From Branchipolynoe longqiensis (lineage: Eukaryota; Annelida; Polychaeta; Phyllodocida; Polynoidae), in assembly GCA_030323885.1 (NCBI GenBank), contig CM059199.1, forward strand, positions 76,728,781 to 76,792,780: a stretch of DNA of 64,000 nt, in the 5' to 3' direction. The position numbers were made by a program, and so were the translations under genes. The notes beneath the pieces are model-generated. The model was not told the origin of the DNA. It did not search any database and worked only from the letters and a program-made list of their open reading frames with translations. Positions 1 to 11,500 of the stretch are shown in pieces. How positions within the stretch are numbered: position 1 is the first letter of the stretch; every line of letters starts with the position of its first letter.

Positions 1-331
1 AAAAGTAGCCAGATAACACACCACACAACTACGTACAAGCCTATGATATGTAAATAGGAGTAGGCTAGTCTAGTAATAAGAGTAGACAAAATAAATACAT
101 ATATGCCAAGAACATTTAAAAAAAACTAACATAGGCTATTAACCATACCAACCAATTATCTATCTGCTACTGAAATGCTGGCAATCAAATACCTTATCAG
201 CAGCCACTGTGTGGTAAGATAACACCAACACTACAACTGGCCAGCATTGAAAACAAGCCTGGGTACCCGGGCTTATATGCTATGGACAGTATAAATACAG
301 CCTCAATAAAAAAAATTAAAAAAGAAAAAGA

Positions 332-803
332 TCAGCAACTGAGCGCTTTAGTCCTAAGTACGGTATCATCTGTTGAATTGATGAGTTGTGCCAGCCTAAG
401 CAGCTCTTCAATTTGCACTGGAGTCATTTCCTGTAGATTTATTGCCTTAATCTTCTCTTTCACTCTCATGTAGAAGTTGTCCATAAATTCTCCTGTGTTC
501 CGCCTCAAGTGGTATAGCTGATTCAGGAGATATATCGAGTTTCTTTTAGGACTATAATGTTTCCTGAGAGCCTCCTTAGCAACAGTGTAATCCTAATCGA
601 CAATTCCATTCAGTTCTAATTTCTTCAGAACCTTTCTGGTAGAGCCTAAATAGTGGTACAGCTTGACAAACTTCTCTTTATTTTGCGTAATTGTCATTGC
701 TGCTAGCATAGTCTAGTCCCTCTATCCAGTCTTCCCACTCAGGAGATAAGGAAGGGCCTTCTTTTTCCTCGAATGCAGGATAATTGGGTAATGCAATTGC
801 CAT
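332..803 (-). pseudogene. Decayed LTR-retrotransposon gag fragment
   Basis: On the minus strand an ATG at 803 opens a reading frame that resembles Ty3/gypsy-type retrotransposon Gag. It begins with a WEDW-type motif and continues, after a frameshift near 700, into a segment with LYHYLG, ALRKHYSP and FYMRVKEKI-like blocks typical of the retrotransposon gag helical domain. The frame is broken by the shift, by a stop near 597 and by a terminal stop at 332-334. No zinc knuckle, protease or RT follows within the window. It is therefore an isolated, inactive gag remnant upstream of SMARCE1. Family assignment rests on motif recognition only. Confidence 0.55.
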
Positions 804-879
804 GTTTAGTTTGATGAGTTACTTGAGTGAAGATATATATATACACAACGCTGATTCACACTGGGCTAGTTATGTCAGA

Positions 880-1290
880 TTCCAATAGCGGCGCGTCGGT
901 CACCATGTCAATAGTAAAATGTTCCTGCATTTTCACGATTCCGGCCATGATTAAAGTACTTTTGCATTGGAATATTTTCATAAATTTAATTTCACTGGAA
1001 TTTCCAGCGATATAAAATTTCTAGTGGAAAGAACATAACCTAATCTCACCAAAAATACACATCAAAATACCAAAATCAAAATACAAAGCTGTAACAATGT
1101 GGCAATAGTCATAGTTTATTATAATAGTGAATCCAGACTAAATTGAAGAATTAAGCTGACATTAGAAATGCCATAACTTTCTCCCCTATTAAAATATTTT
1201 TAGATTTGAGTTTGTCTCAGCAAGATCTGTCGACAAATTTATACTGTTTGTTGTGTTTTGAAATTTTAGCTGATAGATCTACCTAACTGG
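880..1290 (+). repeat. AT-rich dispersed repeat, copy 1 (inverted partner at 4950-5340)
   Basis: This stretch matches the reverse complement of 4950-5340 over about 400 bp. Shared blocks include CACCATGTCAATAGTAAAAT, ACCAAAATCAAAATA and GCCATAACTTTCTCCCCTAT. It is an old interspersed element of unknown class with no recognisable coding capacity. Confidence 0.7.
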
Positions 1291-1299
1291 GCACAATGT

Positions 1300-2549
1300 G
1301 GCAATGGCACTGCCTTAAATGAGTGATACTTAGCCTGTGAGAGCTTCATAATTACCGCTGTCAACATGTACGATGTAGGATAATGAGTGTGTGGGTCTCA
1401 GGTGGTAGCCATACACTATGATACAGGAAGTTCCTTTATTCAGAATCCGACCATAAATCATAATATTAAATATTAATAAAACATAGCCGATTCATCGATT
1501 GTCGTCCGATTATCTACCTATCTTAGTATCACCCCTACCTAGATCAAAGGTTTACCTCTGAGTCAGACTCTAGCCATAGTCAGGCTACTGTATTACGGGG
1601 TCAATCTTTTATCTAACCCCTACCCAGAGGCAGAGTTGGGGTGAATGACAACGTCAACGTGTTGTTCAGCAGCAGTCTCAGACTACGGGAGACACTACCG
1701 ATCAACTTGCAATATGAATCGTGATTGTACATCTTCAGTCTGCACTAATTTGTCACTCATGTAGATCCTAGAAAAACAGCATTTCAATTATAATAACTGG
1801 ATAATTTAAGATTTTCAACTAAATACATAAAACACACTTGTGGTGCTATATCAGTCTTCAGATAATCTTCTAAAAATGGATACTCACAAATTTGAACAAC
1901 TGTTCAAACTATCTATGCTGCCGCCACTGCCGCCATTAGTTGGGTCAAAATTGCAACATGGGAAATGTGCTTTTATTACTAAAAAAAGACAGAAAGCATT
2001 TATGCTGTGCAATAAACCAACCCTTTTCATAAGGCAGTGAGCATGGGGTCTAATAAAATATAGTTAACTCATACATAATTAGTTTAAACACTAACACTCC
2101 GAGGAAGTCACACAGGCGCGTGGTTTGCACACTGCTTAGTGGCCCCCAACCGGCTCGCAGGCATAATGCTGGTCCAGGGGTTGATGCAGTGTGCGCGTGG
2201 GTTGCACACTGCTCATATCGTGTGAGACACGTGTTCCCTTGATGCCATGTGGCGCTGGTCCAGAATTAGAAGCAGTGTGCACCATCTCGGGGCGGCTCGA
2301 ATCTGAAATCCGACGGAGGACCCTTTGTATTTACTTTTAGAGGTTCGTTTGATTATCGTTTTATGTTATAACTTTGCATGAGTGTGTGCTTATTTTGCTC
2401 AATTGGAAATATTGAATTAGTGACAAATCATTTTCATCAGATATTTGAAGTTTGAATCATGTTTATTTTCAGCAGGACGTCAAAATCGTAATTAACCGAC
2501 TCTACTTGGAGGTTCCACAAGTTGCAGTCCTGCTGACATATTAAACGAG
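1300..2549. other. Upstream flank of SMARCE1
   Basis: I see no coding sequence here apart from a short open frame at 1840-2040 with no recognisable similarity. The segment 2100-2330 is GC-richer than its surroundings and is a possible promoter or 5'-UTR region, but no TATA box or initiator is decisive. A good splice acceptor (TTTATTTTCAG, ending near 2472) lies 78 bases before the SMARCE1 start codon, so the 5' UTR may be spliced onto an upstream exon. An in-frame TAA at 2493-2495 separates the start codon from anything upstream. Confidence 0.35.
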
Positions 2550-2595
2550 ATGGCGTTACCACAAAACTATCGTCAAATCACCACGCCAGTGTCTC
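2550..2595 (+). CDS. SMARCE1: SMARCE1 exon 1 (start codon)
   Basis: This exon encodes 15 residues beginning MALPQNYRQ and one base of codon 16. It ends at a consensus donor (TCTC|GTAAGT). The phase-1 end joins correctly to exon 2, where C+AA gives Gln. The short Ala-Leu-Pro start fits invertebrate SMARCE1 as I recall it. There is no comparable alternative ATG in frame. Confidence 0.8.
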
Positions 2596-5500
2596 GTAAG
2601 TTACTACAATACAAGCGTTATGACGGAATCATGCATGTATTAATTGCTGCTAACCGACCTGCTAATTGAGAATCTGTTTAAGTTTAAGATAGTGGAACAA
2701 TGTTGAAAGTCAAAGTGGTGTCTGGCTGTGGCTGTGCGACAATCCTGTTAATCTTAATGTTATCACTGACCACAGTAAAATTTTCAAATTATTCCAAACA
2801 TTCAAATTATAATTTCATTGGAAGCTCCAATGAATCAAAGCAATATGCTTTTTGAATTTTTAAGATATTCCAAAAATTGAATGAGATATGTACATTTGAA
2901 GTTTGTTGAATTTAAGATTTTTTGTATTAGCTAATGCACTAATGATGGGAGATGTGAGGAAGAAATTAAAAGAAGGATAACAATAGCCCGAACAACATTC
3001 TCCAAAATGTATAGATTCTTAACATCAAGTAAGATATTAATACAAACAAGGAAGCGTATTATTCAGTGTTATGTGTGGTCTACTCTAATGTAAGGGGCAG
3101 AGACATGGACAATCTCTAAGAAAATGTACAAATGTTTAGCAGCATTTGAGATGTGGACTTATCGAAGGATGATGAAAATATCATGGACAAAGAAGATCAC
3201 CAACAAAGAAGTTCTCAGAAAAATTAAAAATAAGAAAAGCTTGTTTGCCACTATACAGACAAAGAAACTTATTTATTTTGGCCACATCATTCGTCAGAGT
3301 TCAATATACCGTACATTGTTGGAAGGGAAGGTGAATGGCAGCAGAGGGAGAGGGAGACCAAGAACATCATGGTTTACAAATATTTCACAGTGGACAGGCT
3401 TGAATTATTCAGTCTATCAGAACAGCACAACATCGGGACAAGTGGAGAACCATTGCATCCAACCCTCGACTAGAGGATGGAACTATTGATTGATTGATTG
3501 AATGCACTAGAGAAGTGCCTTATTTAGGGCTGTTAAATAGACTAATTATAACATTTCCTTGTAGTTTCTTTATTAATGATCCTATCCTGATCAAACTTCA
3601 CACCAAGGTTCTTCTTCGTATACCAAATCACCCCAGCTTATCAAAACTGATATAAAAAAATTAGATCACCGGAAAATTTAGGTTTCCATGGCAACCATAA
3701 TGCAATCACTCCCACCTACAATATGAGTCAACAACAACCCAACCAACAACAACCCAACCAAACACCACAAAACACCGTTGATTTAACGACTAATGTAGCC
3801 GACGCATCCCTCGACCCTCCCGCGGGCCGTGGGGGGGCCACGCATAAGGCACTCAACTCCAGAATCCAGTCAAAACACCAACTTTTGGCCATCAAATTGT
3901 AGAGTTGCGATTCCAGTTAGAGTCAATGTAAGACCAGTTTTAGGAAGATAAAATGCTAAAGTTTCACTTTATCATAGTTAACATGCACTTTCCCGGCAGT
4001 CTTAGCTCTGATTTCTGCATCTGAAGACTTGAATGGCTTGGTAAAATGCTTTTCAAATGTCACACAGCACTGAAAATGGTCTCTATCTGTGCCCCAGTCT
4101 GTTGTGCTTCAAACCCAGATGTAGCAGTCAATGCAGTGTGCATGTGTTGCACATGTGGTGCCATTTTCTGACATGACTGGGCTGCTCAGAAAGTCGCTAG
4201 AAGTTGTACGAGTTTTATAGCACCGGCGACAGTGGCGCTCCCGGCGGATTCCGGGGTACCTACCACTGGCCATGATATTTTTGGGTTTTTTTGCTCCAAT
4301 TTTTGTGAAGGAAGATCAAAGTTACTATTGTTTTCTATAGCAAACGCAGCAGTAATCGCATTCGGACGCATGGAAGCAGCACTATTGAATTCATTTACAT
4401 GCTTTTTGATTTATTGCCGCATGCGCATACCGCGTACATGGAATCTTTAATCTTAGCTTCAGGTACGATACATAAAAAACTGAAATAAATCATAATGTAG
4501 GTATGTGTCAAAAAAAGTCAAACCCCTTCAATAATAAAATAAAAGGCACAACTGGAAAGAGCTTGAAACGCCCTTCAAATAATGAAAGATAAATATTAAG
4601 GATTGTCAGACTACTAGAATGATTTTAGAATTTTACTTATCTGTTCTATGATGTTGACTTCAACAGCTTGTAAAACCATGAGAGGTATCCCCTAATGCAC
4701 TAGCAACTGTCCCAGATGTAAACAAGGTTGTGATTGGTCAATTCTGATGTCATTCTGTATGGCAAGTCATTTGCATAAGATTTGTGAATGGGTTTTAAAG
4801 AGTGCCTCTGAATATAGCCATATAGAAACCAGGTCACAGAGTTCATCTGCAGTAGTGGAGACAGCTATACTGCAGCGCCCCAAGTGGGATTTGACGTACC
4901 TAGTCATGACTAACTTCACTAAGCTTGCCAAATGGATCAAAAGGCAGATCAGCTAAAATTTCAAGACACAACAAACAGTATAAATTTAAGCTCTTTCAAA
5001 AGATCTTGCTAACAAAAACTCAAATCTGTTGTAATTTTGAAAATACCTTAATAGGGGAGAAAGTTATGGCATTTCTAATGTCGGCTTAATTGTTAAATTT
5101 AGTCTGGATTCACCATTATAATAAACTGGGACCCCTGCCACATTGTCACAGCTTTCTATGCTCTAAATATTTTGATTTTGGTATTTTAATGTATATTTCT
5201 GGTGAGATTAGTTCAGGTTCTTTCCAGTGATATACAATTCATGAAAATATTCCTATTCAAAAGTACTTTAATCAAGGCCAGAATGGTGTAAATACAGGAA
5301 CATTTTACTATTGACATGGTGACTGACGTGCCCCTGCTGAAAATTGATGACGTCGTCGTGCGACTGGCAAACGCTGTGGATTTCTAGGTCCCTACTAACA
5401 GCAACTAGTGGTTTTCAATGAGGACCTTTCAGTTTGCACGAGTCTCTCACCAGATGGCGACTCATGCCGGTCTCTGTAATGCTTTGGTTGAATAGAAGCA

Positions 5501-8500
5501 CACACACAGCTTAGGTGTGTGGTGGGATGTAGGTGTATGGTGGGGCTGTAGGTGTGTGGTGAGGGTTTAGGGATGTGGTGGGGGTATAGGTGTGTGGTGG
5601 TGTAGGTGTGTGGTGGGGTGTAGGTGTGTGGTGGGGGTGTAGGTGGGGGTGTAGGTGTGTGGTGGGGGATTAGGGATGCTAAAGATTGTGAGGTGCCACT
5701 CTGCAAGACAACCCTACACCTCCACCACAAACCACCTACACCGTCAACCCCCACCACACACACCTACACCTCCACCACACACATAAGCTGTCACCACACA
5801 CCTACACACCCCACCACACACCTACACCACCAAACAGATACCACACACCTACACCTTCACCACACACCTACACCCCCACACACACATACACCCCACCACA
5901 CACACACCACACACCTACACCCCCAAGACACACACACCTACTCCCTCACCACACACCTACACCCCCACCACACACCTACACCCCCACCACACACCTGCAC
6001 CCCACAACTGCACCCGACAATACACACACCTACACCCTCACCACACACCTACACCCTCACCACACACCTACACCCCCACCACACACCTACCACACAGCTA
6101 CACCTCCACCACACCACTAAGCCCTCACCACACACCACACCCCCACCACACACACAACCACCCCACCCCCCACACACCTACACCACATCCCTAAACCCTC
6201 ACCACACACCTACACCCCCACACCTACACCCCCACCACAAAACTAACCCCCACCACACACCTCTACCTCCACCACACACCTACACCTCCACACACACCAC
6301 ATCCCTAAACCCTCACCACACACCTACACCCCCACACCTACACCCCCACCACACAACTACACACACACCTCCACCACACACACCTACACCCCCACCACAC
6401 CCCTAGACCCTCACCACACACCTACACCCCAACCACACACACACCTATACCCCCACCACATCCCTAAACCCTCACCACACACCTAGAGCCCCACCACACA
6501 CCTACACCCCCACCACACACATACCTAGACCCCCCCCACCACACACCACCACACATCTACACGACGAACACACACACATACCTACACCCTTCTATCCAAC
6601 CATGATCACCTACTTGGACCGGGAACGGGTGCTGCCACCTGGTGTATAGCGAGAGAACTGGCTCATGAAAGCTCCCCATTGCAAACGAGTAAATATACAA
6701 TGTAATTTATTAATGAAAAGCACCAAAGTCAGATAGAAAAACTGTCTTTTAGATGTATATGCACCTTCTGTGATAAATAACTTATAACTATTAGTTTAGA
6801 AAATGCAAAAAAAAACAGAACATAATCAACAAGCGCCTGGCCGGCATTGTGTAAATAGGTGATCCTCAGAAACTGTGTACCACATTTCGGGTTTCCATAT
6901 TACATTGTTAATGAGTTTGTCTTTGGTTTGTGGGGTAGTAAGTCAAATAGTTATCGTTGACTCTGTATTAAATATGTTAGCAATACCACATGTATTTAAT
7001 CTATCCCACAAAATATATCCAAAATAGGCTTCTGGTTTGGTGTTAAACTTGAAGTAAAGATATGAAAATTTGCATATCAACACTGCCCCAATCGTTTTTT
7101 ACAACCTTTTTCTTGTACGAAACAATTGTCTGGCTTAACTGTAATCAATAAAATCTTGTTTGAATTTCAATTTGTTGTGTGTGAAAATGAGCTTTTGGAT
7201 GGATGCTGCATATTTAATTTTAACAGCTTTCTCAATTCGTATAAGATCAAAATCAGGGTGTTATATTTGGGGGGGACTGACATCTGCACAAGATATATGG
7301 GTCGTTCTCAGAAGTTGTGTACCAACACTGTGACATCAGTACCACAAAATCAAAAAGCTTTCAAAGTCCTATATACAAGCTTCCTCAATGTGTATGTCCT
7401 TGCTTTATAAACAATAGTAATAATAATTTGAAACCTCATTGCTATGATTTTGTGTTATTTGCGATGTTAGAGAAAAGCATTAGCCTCTTAGCACACAAGA
7501 CTTCTATACTGGTGCATTGGTGTATCCCCACTAACACATGAGGGCTGTGTAGTGGCATGTAGTGTTATATATTAACACACAAGACTTCTATACTGGTGCA
7601 TCCGTGTTTCCGCACTAAAACACGAGGGCTGTGTAGTGGCATGTAGTGTTATATATTAACACACAAGACTTCTATACTGGTGCATTGGTGTATCCCCACT
7701 AACACACGGGGGCTGTGTAGTGGCATGTAGTGTTATATATTAACACACAGGACTTCTATACTGGTGCATCCGTGTATCCGCACTAACACATGAGGGCTGT
7801 GTAGTGGCATGTAGTGTTATATATTAACACACAAGACTTCTATACTGGTGCATTGGTGTATCCCCACTAACACACGAGGGCTGTGTAGTGGCATGTAGTG
7901 TTATATATTAACACACAGGACTTCTATACTGGTGCATCCGTGTATCCGCACTAACACATGAGGGCTGTGTAGTGGCATGTAGTGTTATATATTAACACAC
8001 AGGACTTCTATACTGGTGCATCCGTGTATCCGCACTAACACATGAGGGCTGTGTAGTGGCATGTAGTGTTATATATTAACACACAGGACTTCTATACTGG
8101 TGCATCCGTGTATCCGCACTAACACATGAGGGCTGTGTAGTGGCATGTAGTGTTATATATTAACACACAAGACTTCTATACTGGTGCATCCGTGTATCCC
8201 CACTAACACACGAGGGCTGTGTAGTGGCATGTAGTGTTATATATTAACACACAAGACTTCTATACTGGTACATCTGTGTATCCCCACTAACACACGAGGG
8301 CTGTGTAGTGGCATGTAGTGTTATATATTAGCACACAAGACTTCTATACTGGTGCATCCGTGTATCGCCACTAACACACGAGGGCTGTGTAGTGGCATGT
8401 AGTGTTATATATTAGCACACAAGACTTCTATACTGGTGCATCCGTGTATCCCCACTAACACACGAGGGCTGTGTAGTGGCATGTAGTGTTATATATTAAC

Positions 8501-11500
8501 ACACATGACTTCTATACTGGTGCATCCGTGTATCCGCACTAACACACAAGGGCTGTGTAGTGGCATGTAGTGTTATATATTAACACACAGGACTTCTATA
8601 CTGGTGCATTGGTGTATCCCCACTAACACACGAGGGCTGTGTAGTGGCATGTAGTGTTATATATTAACACACAGGACTTCTATACTGGTGCATCCGTGTA
8701 TCCCCACTAACTCACGAGGGCTGTGTAGTGGCATGTAGTGTTATATATTAACACACAAGACTTCTATACTGGTGCATCCGTGTATCCCCACTAACACATG
8801 AGGGCTGTGTAGTGGCATGTAGTGTTATATATTAACACACAGGACTTCTATACTGGTGCATCCGTGTATCCGCACTAACACACGAGGGCTGTGTAGTGGC
8901 ATGTGGTGTTATATATTAGTACACAAGACTTCTATACTGGTGCATCCGTGTATCCCCACTAACACACGAGGGCTGTGTAGTGGCATGTAGTGTTATATAT
9001 TAGCACATAGGACTTCTATACTGGTGCATCCGTGTATCCCCACTAACACATGAGGGCTGTGTAGTGGCATGTGGTGTTATATATTAACACACAATACTTC
9101 TATACTGGTGCATCCGTGTATCCCCACTAACACACGAGGGCTGTGTAGTGGCATGTAGTGTTATATATTAACACACAGGACTGCTATAATGGTGCATCCG
9201 TGTATCCCCACTAACACATGAGGGCTGTGTAGTGGCATGTAGTGTTATATATTAACACACAGGACTTCTATACTGGTGCATCCGTGTATCCCCACTAACA
9301 CACGAGGGCTGTGTAGTGGCATGTGGTGTTGTATATTAACACACAAGACTTCTATACTGGTGCATCCGTGTATCCCCACTAACACACAAGGGCTGTGTAG
9401 TGGCATGTAGTGTTATATATTAACACACAAGGCTTCTATACTGGTGCATCCGTGTATCCCCACTAACACATGAGCGCTGTGTAGTGGCATGTAGTGTTAT
9501 ATATTAACACACAATACTTCTATGTGGTTGTATCCCCACTAACACACGAGGGCTGTGTAGTGGCATGTAGTGTTATATATTAACACACAAGACTGCTATA
9601 CTGGTGCATCCGTGTATCCCCACTAACACACGAGGGCTGTGTAGTGGCATGTAGTGTTATATATTAACACACAAGACTTCTATGCTGGTGCATCCGTGTA
9701 TCCCCACTAACACACGAGGGCTGTGTAGTGGCATGTAGTGTTATATATTAACACACAGGAGTTATGTACGTTAGTGCAATGTTTGCTTACATGCTTCTTC
9801 CATTTGCAGAACACCGATTCATGCGGGCACCATATTCGGGTGCTTATTCTTCTCATTCAGGTGCTCAGTCATCAGGTTCCATTGGATCCGGCAGCAAGGT
9901 TTGCTATTTATGTCTAGTTTCAATTAAACCTTCTTTTGCTTTAGAATGTCTATCTGTCCGCATACGTGTAAGCATATAGGGCTGTCACTAATTAATCTCA
10001 AAAGTAAAATTTGAAGTGGTTTTCGCACACCCAGGACCCACCAGTCCCACCTTCCCTCCAACCCTCCAAGCACCTTTCTCTGAGAACAAACCGTATGGTC
10101 TAGTGGCTACAGCCTTTAATTGCCATGAGGGAGATGGTGAGTACTTCTCATGACCTCCCTCAGTGCCTGGCTTGATATTATGGACTAAATACGGTGGTTC
10201 AGCATACGGATAATGGGATATCATATCATGGTGTTAGCAGCATGGCAACTGTGCGGCACTATGAGGCCACATTAAGACTAAATACGGTGGTTCAGCATCA
10301 GGATAATGGGATATCGTATCATGGTGTTAGCAGCATGGCAACTGTGCGGCACTATGAGGCCACATTAAGACTAAATACGGTGGTTCAGCATCAGGATAAT
10401 GGGATATCTTATCATGGTGTTAGCAGCATGGCAACTGTGCAGCACTATGAGGCCACATTAAGACTAAATACGGTGGTTCAGCATCAGGCTATAAAGTCGC
10501 CATGAGTGCACTGTCACAAGTGGGTACCCGTCCTGATATGACCTTAGATGTTGCTGGGATGTTAAACAACAATAAACAAAAAAACTTATCACCACAGGAC
10601 TATTATACTATCTGCACAAGGGAGCAGCCAAAGTTATCGTTAGCAGCCTGGGAGTCAACAGACGTTTCAGCAGTTTTAAGAATATCCACACACTATTTCT
10701 ATATGCGCCACTTGCACATGCTCTCATAATTTGTGTGCGTGTGAAAAATGTCACATGGACTGTCACATCGTGTTTCTGTTAAACCACATCCATGGACTAT
10801 CATGTCCATGGATGTTTCTGCTAAGCCACATCACATCTATGGACTGTTATGTGATGTTTCTGCTAAGCCACATCACATCCATGGACTGTCACGTGATGTT
10901 TCTGCTAAGCCATATGACATCCATGGAATGTCACATGATATTTCTGCTAAGCCACATGACATCCATGGACTCCTGTGATGTTTCTGCTAAGTCACATGAC
11001 ATCAATGGACTGTCATGTGATGTTTATGCTAAGCCACATGACATCCATTACATTTTCCCGATGAACCACAGGCTACCTTTGGCCTGCTATTTTGTTACTA
11101 GTTTTAGCCAAGACACTTAATTTTGCTATTGAAATCCTTTTGGTTACTAAGTTTATTTGAGTGAATATTGGACCAACTGTTGTGATTTGTGCTACAGCAT
11201 GTGTGTGCATCATCCCTCAATACAGTTCGCAGTCTAGCCTTGTTGTTACACTGAAACACAGACAGCTTTGTAGAGATGTGGGCCTCCAATTGTTTGGAAG
11301 CCGCCTGTATCCCTACAAATTACAATGCAGCTATTGGACATTCACCCATAGTATACAGGCACGCAGATGCCAGGAAAACATGTCACTGGACAGTGACAGT
11401 AAACAGTGTCAGCAAGGCTTTTATGCCTGTCTGCTGAGCTGCATGTTCCTCTCTGCAGGTGTACTGTAGTTAGATTCCACATTCCGATTTGAATGGCCTT

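Noticed and set aside
3124..3489. 121-codon ORF as a host gene
   Set aside because: It is the reverse-transcriptase C-terminus of a truncated LINE, with target-site duplications and a twin at 46126-46802.
5395..6406. Pro/His/Thr-rich ORF of 260 codons and an antisense 122-codon ORF
   Set aside because: CA-rich minisatellite with no start context, domain or splice support.
7490..9764. Possible CRISPR-like array (regular repeats)
   Set aside because: Repeats are directly tandem with no unique spacers, in a eukaryotic intron. It is a minisatellite. The same applies to the other arrays.
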